Source of the DNA: Actinomortierella ambigua
Lineage: Eukaryota > Mortierellomycota > Mortierellomycetes > Mortierellales > Mortierellaceae
Length of the DNA: 19,692 nt
Direction: 5' to 3'
Assembly: GCA_016098155.1 (NCBI GenBank)
Contig: JAAAJB010000633.1
Span: 1-19,692 of the forward strand
Below are positions 9,690 to 19,678 of this stretch, one piece after another. Each line of letters opens with the position of its first letter. Positions within the stretch are counted from its first letter, which is position 1. A program made the translations under genes and the position numbers. The notes under the pieces are model-generated. The model saw nothing but the letters and a program-made list of their open reading frames with translations, did no database searches and was not told the origin of the DNA.

Positions 9690-10243
9690 ATGCTGTTCAG
9701 CATTGCTCGTCCGATTGTCTCTCATTCTCATCTCCTCACACTCTCTGCCTCCTCCCCACGACTCTTCTCTCGTACCACCGCCCTCTCTTTTCGACACGCC
9801 CGGACCCTTTTCACATCAGCTCCTTTTTTCAACATGAACGTCCAGAAACTGACTCCCGAGGCCAAGGCTTCTGCTCTTGCTGAGCTCAAGGACTGGTCGC
9901 TCGTCGACGGTCGTGATGCTATCAAGCGCACCTTGGTCTTCAAGGACTTTAACGCTGCCTTTGGCTTCATGACCCGCGTCGCCATCCACGCCGACAAGCA
10001 CGACCACCACCCCGAGTGGTTCAACGTAAGGGAGCCAATCCTCACTCTTTTTGTTTTCAATTGTTAGCACCTTACAGAGCGCATGTCAATTATAACCTCA
10101 TATTCCCTCTCCCCTCTCTCTCTCTCTCTTTCCCATAGGTCTACAACCGCGTCGAGGTCACTCTGGCCACCCACGACTGCCAGGGTCTCTCCATCCGCGA
10201 TGTCACCCTCGCCAAGTTCATTGACGAGATCTACTCCCAATAG
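9690..10243 (+). CDS. Pterin-4a-carbinolamine dehydratase, likely mitochondrial form
   Basis: This enzyme dehydrates 4a-hydroxytetrahydrobiopterin, the product formed when aromatic amino acid hydroxylases use tetrahydrobiopterin, and so helps recycle the cofactor. Exons are 9690-10025 and 10139-10243, joined in phase 0 (GTAAGG to CATAG, 113-bp intron with a CT-rich 3' end). The core carries the family signature: a His-Asp-His-His-Pro-Glu-Trp motif, Tyr-Asn-Arg-Val, then Leu-Ala-Thr-His-Asp and Gly-Leu-Ser, including the active-site histidines. Starting at ATG 9834 gives 98 aa, close to the usual 100-residue enzyme. Starting at 9690 adds 48 residues rich in Arg, Ser, Leu and Phe with no acidic residue, a typical mitochondrial targeting sequence. 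Both forms may be made. The gene converges on the lipase gene, with 117 bp between stop codons. Confidence 0.92.
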
Positions 10244-10360
10244 ACCCAATCCTTTCAAGATTGCTCGACTGTATATAATGTAGCAACACCCAACAGGCAA
10301 CCTGTTCTTTCTTCTCTTTATGTTTTTTTGTGGTGGAAAGGGTGGAAACGATAGTGGAAA

Positions 10361-10724
10361 TCATAACCCATGCTTGTGCAAGTTGTCGGAAATCTCTAGA
10401 TACAACTGCAGGGCATTGAACAATGGCGGGACATCTTCACCTCCCTTGTCCTTGCTACTGCTGCTGCTCTTCTCGTAGTCACCCCTATCGCTCTCGCCAT
10501 CCTCGACCGACCTAGTCTCGACAAGGCCCTTGGGCCGACCCTGGGCATCGTGCGACGATCCACCCAGGATCCACGGAAACCTTGCTCGGGACCACGCCAG
10601 GAGATTGGCCCAGTTCATCAGATCCAGATGGTCAGCGTTCTCGATCGTTCGAATATATGTCCCCCAACGTGCACTCGCCACACTGACCAGGCCGTCGTTC
10701 GGGCCTTCTCGCTCCATAATGACC

Positions 10725-10761
<37 letters not shown>

Positions 10762-12203
10762 AAGGAAGCGTAACTGTCAGGATTGAGATTGATCGAGCCA
10801 CCACACCCACAATTCGTCCTCTACAACAAGGATGGATCGCCCCAACTTCTTAACATGCCCCCCTATTTACCGCCCACGGGAACCGGAAGCGAGAAAACAA
10901 TCCTGGCTGGAACGCTGCCGCATAGCTAAAGTACTGGACACGTGGATCATCGGGCGTGTTTGGGTTAAACTCGTTCTGCAGGTACGAGGTGGTCAGGTTC
11001 AAGACCCCGCCACGATCCAGCCCCACTGCCTCCACCGCCGTCCAGAACCACTCCAGCCGGCTCGTGCCCACCAGATCCGAGAGCACATAGTCGGCAAAGG
11101 GCGACCCTCGATGGGGCGTGCCGAGCGTTGTCAGACTCTTGACTGTGTAATGCGGTCGTTGTCGTTGTTGTTGTGGTTGTGGTTGTCGTTTGTCCTTTCT
11201 TCGAGAAGTAAGAGCACGAGCATGATCACCGTCCCTTGCCTGTCCTTGCTCATGCTCATGTTCATGTTCATGTTCATCCTCCTCCTCTCCCTCCTCCACT
11301 TGCTGCTCCCGCTTGTTTTGTTGCTCCTTCCAGAGACTAGGCTGCAAATGCGAGATCAAGTACCGACAGTCCAGTCCACCCATGGAATGCCCGACCAAGT
11401 TGACGCTGGTGCCGGCGGGCACCGTGCGCACAAGAAAGTCGTGGAGGTGCTGGGCACGGTGTTTGATGCATGCAAACGGCGGCACACGCGCCGCGTAGAC
11501 CGTGCACCCAATCTCCTCGAGCACATCTCGTACCCCGTACCAATAGTCGAGCCGAAAGTCTGGGTTGCCTCCTATCGAGTCAAAGCCTGAAAAGCCTTTT
11601 GGTAGGAAGGTGGGAGAGAGAGAGAAGAGAGGAGGGAGAAGCAGAAATGGATTATTAGTGGAGGGAGGGATGAGAAGCTTGCTTGTGTCCAGATCAAACC
11701 TAACCCTTTCTCCTCCCTGCACCACGGTAGAGGAGAAAAAGAGAGGGGATCCTTTTTTTCCACAACATCTCAAAACGCTGGCACACACATACTACAGCAT
11801 CCAACTATCTCATACCATGACATAGGACAACTGGATAGCGAGCCGCCTTGTACTTCTTCTTATTCACCGCATCCTCTCGCGGATCGTCATCGTCGCTGCT
11901 GTGGTGGTCGACCCCGATCCGGGTTTGCTTCTTCCAGCCTGATGTGGTTGTATGAAAGTTGGCAGACAGCCTTGTGTGAGGGCATGGTGAAAATACCAAG
12001 TCTTTCTTCGTCGTCGTCGCCTTGTTCTTCTTCTTCTGGAGGGCTGTTACAGTGGATAAAGAGTGAACGGTGCGCGTGTTTCCAGAGTGCCAAAGTCGGC
12101 AGAGGTGGACATGCATGGTGTTGTAAATGGATGTTTGCAATGCATTCTCCCTTTTTTTTATGACATCATTGAGACAAGTTTTGGTATTGCTTTGGGCAGC
12201 CAT
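10361..12203 (-). CDS. TGL2-type alpha/beta-hydrolase lipase (491 aa)
   Basis: A predicted triacylglycerol/acylglycerol lipase of the family that includes yeast Tgl2. Exons are 11816-12203, 10871-11595 and 10723-10361 (introns 220 and 147 bp), and the total is an exact multiple of three. Motifs: an oxyanion Leu-Cys-His-Gly-Phe around residue 128 that spans the first splice junction; the nucleophile elbow GHSMGG with Ser200 (codon 11384-11386); Asp381 in Pro-Asn-Asp-Gly-Leu-Val-Ser; His403 in Ala-Asp-His-Leu-Asp. Between Ser200 and Asp381 lies a low-complexity insert with four Glu-His repeats and Gln/Arg-rich sequence. ATG 12203 lies 49 bp from the upstream gene's stop; ATG 12116 (residue 30) begins a basic, Ser/Thr-rich N terminus that could be a mitochondrial presequence, as yeast Tgl2 is mitochondrial. 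Function is inferred from motifs. Confidence 0.9.
10728..10760. repeat. (GA)n microsatellite in lipase intron 2
   Basis: A pure GA dinucleotide tract on the plus strand, read as (CT)n on the lipase strand. It lies immediately before the TAG acceptor of the second lipase intron and serves as its polypyrimidine tract, so length changes here could affect splicing. Confidence 0.9.
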
Positions 12204-12252
12204 TTTTTTTTTTAAATTATCCCCATAAATTCTCTTTGGGTTCTATAGAAAT

Positions 12253-15200
12253 CTACGGGTGTGTGGAAGGTGGTTCTGGCAGCGCACCTGTTGGCGGTGG
12301 GGGTGTGGGTGTCTCTGGTCGGCGATGGTGCTTCAACATCTCTTTCCTGAAATCGGCCGTCGTCGCCCACCGATGATGGTTTTGGGAGGCTCGCGACGAT
12401 GTCGTTGACAAGGCCGAAAGCGCTGGCGAAACAGGTGGGGGTGGTGTCAGCGGTGGAGGTGGAGGTGTCAGCGGTGGAGGTGGTGGTGGCAGTGATGGTG
12501 GTGGAGGCAGACCCGAAATGCCTTGACGAGGCGAGGACCGACGCATCATCATTATCGCCGATGGCGAGTCTGCTCGGAGCAGAGGCGACCCACTCTGTGA
12601 TCCTCCTCCTGTCGCTCTTCCAATGGTAAAAGAGGGCGTCGGAGCTCTTGTTTCAAAGGCGGCCTCCATCTTGACAGGCATCGGCACGACGGCGCTTGCT
12701 TCAGACAGTTGTCCCTCCTCAGAGACCATAATAGAGTCGGGTGGGACGATCGCGATCCCATCTAGAAAAGAATCCTGGCCCACATCAGCCTGTGAACCCC
12801 CCTGGTCGCTGGACGACGAGGACACGGTCGAGTAACGAATAAGCGAGATTCGGTTCGTCAACGGTCTTGGCGAACAAGGTGGCTCTTCGTCGTCATCGTC
12901 GCCGTCGTTGTCCGAACCCGAAGCATTGGCAGAGATCGTAGGAAGCTCGTCCGAACGAAGTAGGTCCGAGACCCAAAAATGGCCAGACTCGCCCTCCGCT
13001 GGGATGTCGTCGTACCCTACCTCAAGGCTCTCCGTACACCTGAAGGACCAGACAACGGGTTGAGGGGCCGAAAAGGGAGACAGGGGCACGTCGACTAGCG
13101 CTGGCTGCGTTTCCTGGCTGCCTTCTTCTTCATTACCATCATAATTATCATCATGACTCTTGGTGCTCTTGGTGCTCGGGTCGGAAACCCCGGTCTCGTC
13201 CAATGCTGCTGAACCTGTACCGCTTTGTACCTGTCGAAGCTCTGGCGAAGAGAATGACGGTCGTGGAGACTTTTCACCAAAGTCGCTGCTGCCATGACCT
13301 CCACCTGCACCACCCGTCGTCGTCTTGATGCTGCGTGACCGCAACAGACCATCCAGCGGCGGCAACGGCCTTGAAGGTGATGGTAATCCTGGACGATGGA
13401 GTTCAAAAGTCGACCGACTGCTGGTCAAGAGTGGATAGAGCTGGATGCAGCGCGAGTCGCGGTAGCCGTCCTGGCGCGGCGGCGGCCGTGACTGTATAGA
13501 GATTGGGTTGATTGCGTGAATGGGCTTGGCCGGAAGCCAACTGGGGTCGTACGCGCCCGGTCGCGCGACAGTCTTGTTGTCGCTGGTGCCTGTTGAGGAG
13601 GTTGTGGTTATGGTTGTGGTTGTGGCCATGGTTGAGTTGGACGCCTTTGGGAAGAGATGTCGGATATAGTCGGATTCGGAACTGTTACGTTCGCAAGAAA
13701 ACCTGTAGACAAGCGCCCCTCTTGAGTGCGGCGAGCCAGCGCATATCGCCGAAGATGACGACCGAGGCGAGCGACGACAAGGTGGTGGCACGCTGAGTGA
13801 CACAATGGGATGAGTGTCATCGATGTCCTCTTGCGAAAGCTCGCGCTCATCACAGTGATCTCCGACAAAAATGGCATCCTCGTAACTACTGGGGTTGGGT
13901 GACAGTGAGAAAAAAAAAAAGAGGGCGGATTTGTCAGAGGAGCTGGTCATGCTAGGAAACGCTCACGATTACACAATTTTTGTCAATATCTACCTGGGTG
14001 GTAGGGCAATACCAAGGCCATACCGCTCCTTGGTTTCGACAGCAGATCTAGATCTTTTGTGGCCCTTTGTCAATGCCTCTGGAGACGAATCAGGCTTTTC
14101 GGCATTGGGCGCAGGCCATGGCGATCGGTAGGCATCAAAGTTGAACGAGGCACGGTACTGCATCTGCGTCTGGCCCTGACCATCAGTAGGAAGACACGCC
14201 CCAGGTGAACTCTTGCAAGATATTGTCGACCCTGTACCAAGACCAAAGCAGCAGCCTCCACGCCCACCTCCACCTCCAACTCCAGCACCACAGCTCCATC
14301 GCCAGGATCTCAAGCTAGAGCACAAAGTCATTGACGATTCGCTCTGTCGCATAGTAAGGCAAAGTACAAAAGCCGAAGCCGAGGAGAGCAGAGTGGCTAT
14401 CCAGATCAAGTACAGGTCCACGTCGACAGGAGGAGTGTTGGTCGTTGACGTCCCAGTTAGCGCAAAAACATCAAAGGCCGGGCGGAATGCAGAGGAAGAT
14501 GGCGGTAGACTGAGGGACGAACAGTTGTAGACTAGGCGAACGATACGGGTTGTACCAAGGATTACATTCAGGGCCAAACAGAGTCGCAGCAGGCGGCGGA
14601 TGATGTAGATGCTACGGTGGCGTGCCCGTGAACACCCGTCGCTCCTATGCGCTTGGATGGAGAGACCGTCATCATTCGGAGCATCTTTGAGAGCGTGCTT
14701 CCTGTATTGGTGATGGAAGCGCCACATTGTGTAAACTATAGCATCGCGAATGGTATGGAGTAGAGGCAACGCAAATCAGCATCTGTGGTTTCCCCATCCA
14801 TCCAACTCTCAGGACCGTTTGAAGAAAAGAATAGGGGGGCTCGACTAGCGAATTACCTGAAAGAGTCCAGCCTGTGATTCCTACCAGCACACCAATGACC
14901 TCTACCCCAATGACCAGCCAACGGTCAAAGTAAGATCCATTCAGCGAGAGCAGAGCAACATGACGCGTAAACCCCTGACCGTCAAGAACAACGTACGTGC
15001 GACCAGCGACTGGAATCAAAAGCGAGGAGACAATCATGGCAAAGGGCATGAGCACCGACAGACCAAAGTTTTTGGCGAGCCAAAAACAGCTGGACCGGCT
15101 ACGAGAAGCCCAATTGGAGTTTTGCAAAGATACTGGTGTCGACGATCGAGTGATATCGAGGCCAAGGGCAAGGCCAAGGGGTCGATAGATGTACCACGTC

Positions 15201-15631
15201 CACTGCAGCAAAGCAATGCATGCGCTGGGCCATATGACAACATTTATGTGGGCCGACACAATGCTATAGGCAAAAAATGCTTTGACAGAAGTTGGGAGGT
15301 TTGTTGCATGCACAAGGGTCATAAGAAGAGTGAGGGCCGCTACTGGCGGAGGAGCGGACGGGGTATCGACTGTTGAACGTGGGGGGTGGACGAACACAGC
15401 AAGAGTTTCGTTGTGGCTTGGATCCATAGACTGTACCACACTTGGATCAAGAACCACAGTATCGAGAATGGAGAGTATAGCAGAAATGCAAAACCAGAGA
15501 AACACGATGGCTAGCCCGAGCTGGCGACGACCATCACGAAGCTGAATTGTCCACGCAAAAAAGCTGAAAACTAAGGTGAGGCAGGAACATACTAGTAAAA
15601 ACGCCTGGAGCACTGTCCAGGGAGAAGGCAT
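12253..15631 (-). CDS. Seven-TM receptor-like protein with long cytoplasmic tail (1050 aa)
   Basis: Three exons, 14857-15631, 13994-14735 and 12253-13888, join in matching phases (GTAATT..TATAG, 121 bp; GTAGAT..CCCCAG, 105 bp with CTGAC branch and poly-T tract). The N-terminal 390 residues hold about seven hydrophobic helices (about 6-27, 38-60, 119-147, 187-209, 238-262, 302-325, 366-387). Arg/Lys-rich loops alternate with loops bearing Asn-X-Ser/Thr sites (Asn74, Asn231), giving an outside N terminus and inside C terminus, as in G-protein-coupled receptors. The layout resembles fungal STE3-type pheromone receptors, but I see no decisive signature. The tail of about 660 residues is rich in Ser and Pro, has an acidic patch and ends with a polyproline block (967-991) suited to SH3, WW or profilin-type binding. 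An ATG at 13950 could suggest a separate tail gene, but it lies inside the second intron and the splice keeps frame. Confidence 0.75.
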
Positions 15632-16113
15632 CCTTTACAGAAAGATTGCTACTGAAAAAAAGGAGTAGCGGATGACTGTACGATCAGGAGCAACGGGTAT
15701 GGAGTTGTTCGACAAATGGGGTGAATAAATTAAGCTATCGAGCACTCCAATGCCCAGCTTGTCCTGTTATTGTATGGCTGTGATGAACGATGTTGGCGAG
15801 ATGGTAAAGTCAGTATGTGGTAGAGGAAGAAGGAAAGTAGCAAAAAGGAAGAAAAGGAGAAAAAGGTCTTCACTGCGTGAAATAGAACAATGAAGGGGAA
15901 GGGGGAAGGTGACCACACTTGTCCACAGGAGCATTTTCAACAACAACAACAACACAAAAAGGCGAATAAAGTTTACACATGGTGAACACGCAGGAAATAA
16001 CCTGTTTGGAGGTATGGGAGAGAGAGAGAGAGAAGGGGAGGCACGAGCGCTATTGTTTCGCAGCAAATGGGCTCGCACATCTGTGCTGTGGGCGTTCACT
16101 CTGCCCTCAATCT
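15632..16113. promoter_or_regulatory. Upstream region of the receptor-like gene
   Basis: This spacer separates the stop of the formyltransferase gene from the start of the receptor-like gene; both lie on the minus strand. It is made of simple sequence: purine runs near 15820-15905, a (CAA)n tract near 15938-15953 and a (GA)n tract near 16017-16033. No gene, TATA box or clear polyadenylation signal on the minus strand was found. Confidence 0.45.
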
Positions 16114-18194
16114 TTACTTTTTAATTGTTCTAGTTGGCTCAGACTGGAAACTAGCTTTACCAGAGGTGATCTTGTAACCATTGACAAAGTCTTTCGCTGT
16201 TAACCTCTTTTTGCCTTCAAATTGGACAGCACCGACACCGAGCAGTGAGCCATCCGCACAGGTAATGTGAAGAGATTCACTGGGACGATGGAAAAACAGT
16301 GTGCCCGGGGGGCAATCTTTGGGATGAGTGTCCACAGAGCCATACACCGAAAGGTCAGAAATGTCAGCCCCATCGACAAGGTGGAGGTCAAACAACGAGA
16401 CAGGGAGAACTTTTCCTGAAGGCTGGGTCAGCCACTTGGAAGCAACAGGGTACTGCGTGAATGCGAGCGAAGACAAGGGCCAATCAGAAAAAAAAATTAG
16501 CATCTGTTTACCCCATGCAGCGAAGTATGAGGCTGGGCAATTGTTTAGTTGTTTACTCTCAACAACTTGCCCGATCACAATGGCAATACATCCCCCTTTT
16601 CCATGTACTCCGCGGGCAAGAGACGAGAGCACTGGGGCTGGTACACTTACTCTAAAGCCATTAGCTCGATGCAGCCGTTCTGCTCTTTCGGCACTCCATA
16701 CGTTCCAATTGACCACACTTGCCTCTCGACTAATCTTGGGTGCTTTGGTGACCATTTTGGGGTCTTGGCTCTTGGCAGCTTGCTAAATGAATGAAAAGTC
16801 GATGGGGTATATTGTGAATATTGTGAACAGCTGGTGGGTGTGTGGGAGCAAGGTGGGCAAACAATTGTATGCGCAGAAACGTCCATGCATGGCAGAACGT
16901 ATCTTTGTTAGCCTACCCTTCTCTCGTCATAGTTGTTGATCACATCGACTAAAAGTTCTGCTCCTTTCTTGGCGAGCAAGCCTTCGAGAGAGTGATATGT
17001 GGGCCTGTGAGGCATAGTCTAGGCATGATAAGAATCAGAGTGGTGGCAACGTTAAGAAAAAAAAGTATCAAGGACACCGTGGTAGCGAGCAACACATTGT
17101 CAGTGATTCCACCTTGACGACGTACGACTTCCTCCTGGCGTAAAATTTTGCCCGCATCAAACTCATTAGGATCAAGTAGCTGAATAGTCACGCCGGTCGT
17201 CTTGTCCTGGTTCATGATCGATCGCTGCAAAGGCGCTGATCCTCGGTATCTGCATTGAATACAGGTGGTGGTATGGAGGTTAGGTTAACTAACATTCGAT
17301 GTACCCAGTGAACAACACGTGACGACAATGAACCAAGACTCACTTTGGAAGTAACGAAGGATGCACGTTGACGCCTGCCTTTTTGAACTGCGAAATAATG
17401 TCATTGGGAAGGAACCAGCCGAAAGAGACAACCACGCCAAAGTCCCAGCCGTCCACCCCATCCAGTTTGGGAAACTTCCATGCTTCGATGCCAGTTCTCC
17501 TCTCTGGTGCCGGGAACGTTGTCAGATTGTGTTTTTTGGCCAAGACGGTCACCGGAGCTAATTAGTGATGTGCAGACATTTTTTTTAAAAAGAAAAAGCC
17601 AATAGTCTCAAGGTTAGTTGCGTCTGTTGAAAGATAATCAAAGGCCGATCAAAGGCACAAGACTGTCCAGCGTGCATCGTACACTCCTCTGCGTTATTCT
17701 TGGTCCTATTGGGTCGCTCCTTTGGTGAGACCACATCGACGCGCTCGATAATGGATCCTGGCCGATCTACAACACGTGAATTCGTCAACATTGGTTAGCA
17801 TGCACATGTAACCATTTCACAGGGACACACAGGCTTTGTTGGGCAGCGAGGTGTAGTGTACCTCTTTCCGTGATCAATGCCTCAAGATGTGGGACCGAGA
17901 ATGAATCGCTCCCAAAGAACAGGACCTTGATCTTCTCTTTCTGCTGTCCTTGTGGATGGTTGTTGTAGCGAGCTGGAGTGAAAGAAAATGCCCTAAGAGC
18001 CTAGAAGTATCGTGGGCACAGGTGTTTTCCTGTGGTAAGTGTACTGTCGTGAATTCGAACATGAATCAATGGACCGCGAAATGAATCAATGATGCACAAA
18101 TAGGCTATACCATCCAACTGCTGGCGGATCGACCAAGGTGTGAGCCCTGTGCGCATCGACGTGTTGCCGTTGTCCAAATGAATGCAGTTGCCAT
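16114..18194 (-). CDS. Mitochondrial methionyl-tRNA formyltransferase (405 aa)
   Basis: Transfers a formyl group from 10-formyltetrahydrofolate to initiator Met-tRNA for mitochondrial translation. Eight exons: 18111-18194, 17862-18000, 17683-17766, 17344-17557, 17126-17249, 16917-17018, 16651-16782, 16114-16452. All seven introns are GT..AG (94-198 bp) and phases agree at every join. Motifs: Val-Leu-Phe-Phe-Gly-Ser-Asp (54-60); Asn166 and His168 in Asn-Val-His-Pro-Ser-Leu-Leu-Pro followed by Tyr-Arg-Gly; Asp205 in Asp-Ala-Gly-Lys-Ile-Leu. These match the Asn-His-Asp catalytic set of bacterial Fmt. The C-terminal domain carries Ala-Pro-Lys-Ile and an Arg-Ala-Asn-Gly segment typical of the family. 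Exon 1 encodes 28 residues with three Arg and no acidic residue, running into Leu-Arg-Ala-Phe-Ser, a plausible presequence cleavage site. Length is close to the human enzyme (389 aa). Exon 1 is the least certain part. Confidence 0.93.
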
Positions 18195-18505
18195 GTGAGT
18201 ATGCGTGCGCCATGAGAATGTAGAAGCGTCCCTTTTTCCGTCTAGGAGTGAAAGTCACGCCACAGGTTGCCACCAACTCAGAAACAGGCACTGCATTCCT
18301 CTTCTGGTAAAATGGCAACACTGTGCCTATGCAGGCACAGAGTGAACTCTCTGTGGCGATTTCTTCCCCCTCGACATACAATCTCTGTATGGCATGCTCC
18401 ATCTGCCGATCCCACGATCGTTTTTCATAAAAGGACCATGGCATAGAGCATTCGACAGTGGGTATCATAAATGAGGAGTATTTTATTTTAAGGGGAAGGG
18501 TCGGA
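18195..18505. other. Spacer upstream of the formyltransferase gene
   Basis: This 311-bp stretch lies between the stop of the small secreted protein gene and the formyltransferase start, both on the minus strand. A minus-strand frame of 155 codons (18001-18468) covers it and overlaps the formyltransferase first exon in another frame. I see no motif in it and treat it as chance. It should hold the formyltransferase promoter. Confidence 0.45.
18482..18487 (-). terminator. AATAAA polyadenylation signal of the secreted protein gene
   Basis: An AATAAA on the minus strand sits 18 bases past the stop codon of the small secreted protein gene. It is in AT-rich sequence, as expected for a fungal 3' end signal. 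Confidence 0.6.
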
Positions 18506-18859
18506 TCACTGTTTCCAGTAGTGATAAAGCTTGATGCCGTCGTAACCAAAGTTGTAGTAGTCGCAGAATCCCGGAGAGGGGTCAGTAATACGCTGGACAA
18601 CATCGTTGGATACTCTGTCACAAGCGTGTCTAAACTCAATTTCTCTTGCGTAGAAATCGGAATAGCACAACACACACATGTTCTTGTAACAATTCTTGAT
18701 ACGACCATGTTCTCGCGAGTACTCTCCGTGCCCTCCCTGAATGATAGCCGTTCTCACATTGTCCACATCCTTCCCAGAGATCTGGCCACCACCGCAGATA
18801 ATGTTGGCGTGAGCATAGGCAACGACACAGGAAGCAACGAGGGCAATTGAGAGTTTCAT
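18506..18859 (-). CDS. Small secreted cysteine-containing protein (117 aa)
   Basis: I do not recognise the family. The N terminus (Met-Lys-Leu-Ser, then a hydrophobic core, then Ala-His-Ala) is a textbook signal peptide with likely cleavage after about residue 18. The mature chain of about 99 residues has six cysteines, including a closely spaced trio (Cys..Cys..Cys within Asn-Cys-Tyr-Lys-Asn-Met-Cys-Val-Leu-Cys), enough for three disulfides. It is also rich in Gly, Tyr and Asp and contains no internal hydrophobic segment. The start at 18859 is chosen because it begins the signal peptide; an in-frame ATG ten codons upstream would bury it. A TATA box and a candidate leader intron lie upstream, and a polyadenylation signal follows the stop. 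Such proteins include fungal effectors, antimicrobial peptides and wall proteins; nothing in the sequence picks among these. Confidence 0.8.
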   Translation of the reverse strand: MKLSIALVASCVVAYAHANIICGGGQISGKDVDNVRTAIIQGGHGEYSREHGRIKNCYKNMCVLCYSDFYAREIEFRHACDRVSNDVVQRITDPSPGFCDYYNFGYDGIKLYHYWKQ

Positions 18860-18882
18860 ATTGGAGATCGAATCTTTTGCGT

Positions 18883-19130
18883 CTATCAATGCGCAGAGTA
18901 TCGCGAGGGCGAAGCGTAGTTAGTGTTTTTTGCGGCTGCACTCCATGCATGTCCTCAGCTTGAGAGACATCAATGACGTCCACATGGATGAGATAGGAGG
19001 GGGGGCGTCAGTGTGGTAGCAGGGGAAAGAGTGAACAAAGAAAGATCAAGTGAAGGGTGGGTGACCTACCAAGTAAAGTGCTCTGGAGAAGGGTGATTCA
19101 CAACGAGTGTCGATATTGAATCCTTTTATA
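18883..19130 (-). promoter_or_regulatory. TATA box and candidate 5' leader intron of the secreted protein gene
   Basis: On the minus strand a TATAAAAGG box lies at 19122-19130. A GTAGGT donor (19064-19069) and a GATAG acceptor (18883-18884), with a CTAAC branch-like site near 18918-18926, could define a 187-bp intron in the untranslated leader. Splicing it would remove several upstream ATGs and leave a leader of about 50 bases. No transcript evidence is available here. Confidence 0.45.
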
Positions 19131-19160
19131 CGAATAAAAAAACATGATTTTTACTCCGAT

Positions 19161-19648
19161 TCAGTTTTTTCTGAGGATTCTTCCCACATGCAGATGCAAA
19201 GAAACTTTTTCTCTTGTACTCCAATGTGAGTTACAAGGCAAAGAGACAATTGCAGGTGTAGTTTCGTACTGTGTGCTCGATTCGATGAAGCCGTTGTCTG
19301 CCAATGCAAGTAATTGGTGATTCGCATCCATTTTGTAGACTTTGCTGTAACCACCAACACTCGTTATTTCAGGCAAGGTGTCGGTGTACTGCACAAGGGC
19401 AAAGCTGGCTCGAGTATACTCAAGTTCGATACTTGAGAGACCCAGAGTAGGAAGTGGTAGACCTGAAGGTTTAACGCTAACGAAGAGCGATGCACAACGG
19501 GGATGCCGTACAGCGCTGTTCCATTCTCTCCAAAAGATGTATGTTACACAAATAGCTGTTAAAAGATTCAGAGAAAGTTAGCCTCTGGACACTCGCCATA
19601 GACAACCACCGTGTTTTCGATGAGAGCAGAAAGAACGTGAGGAGCCAT
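19161..19648 (-). CDS. Uncharacterised short gene at the window edge (about 140 aa)
   Basis: I do not recognise the product. A long coding-like frame ends with a TGA at 19161-19163 and stays open up to about 19555. A two-exon model, 19593-19648 and 19161-19527, starts at ATG 19648 and keeps frame through a 65-bp intron with a weak GTGTCC donor. An alternative acceptor (TTTTAACAG, exon from 19555, preceded by GCTAAC) looks better as a splice site but does not join in frame to that start, so the true 5' part may lie elsewhere, perhaps beyond the window. The protein has no signal peptide or membrane segment in the visible part. Its C-terminal half alternates short hydrophobic strands with polar turns, suggesting a beta-rich fold, but this is only an impression. 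Confidence 0.4.
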
Positions 19649-19678
19649 ACGTTATTTGCCGTCTGCAACCATCCAGTG

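Noticed and set aside
10832..11590. Plus-strand open frame of 252 codons
   Set aside because: It is antisense to the lipase exon that carries the GHSMGG motif; its Leu/Phe-rich part is the complement of the Glu-His repeat region.
12253..13950. Separate Pro/Ser-rich gene starting at ATG 13950
   Set aside because: The ATG lies inside an intron with a good branch site, poly-T tract and CCCCAG acceptor, and splicing joins this frame to the upstream transmembrane exons without a break. It remains a possible alternative start.
18001..18468. Minus-strand frame of 155 codons between the secreted protein and the formyltransferase
   Set aside because: It covers the formyltransferase first exon and first intron in another frame and ends at the TAG of that intron's acceptor. 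No domain or repeat was recognised.
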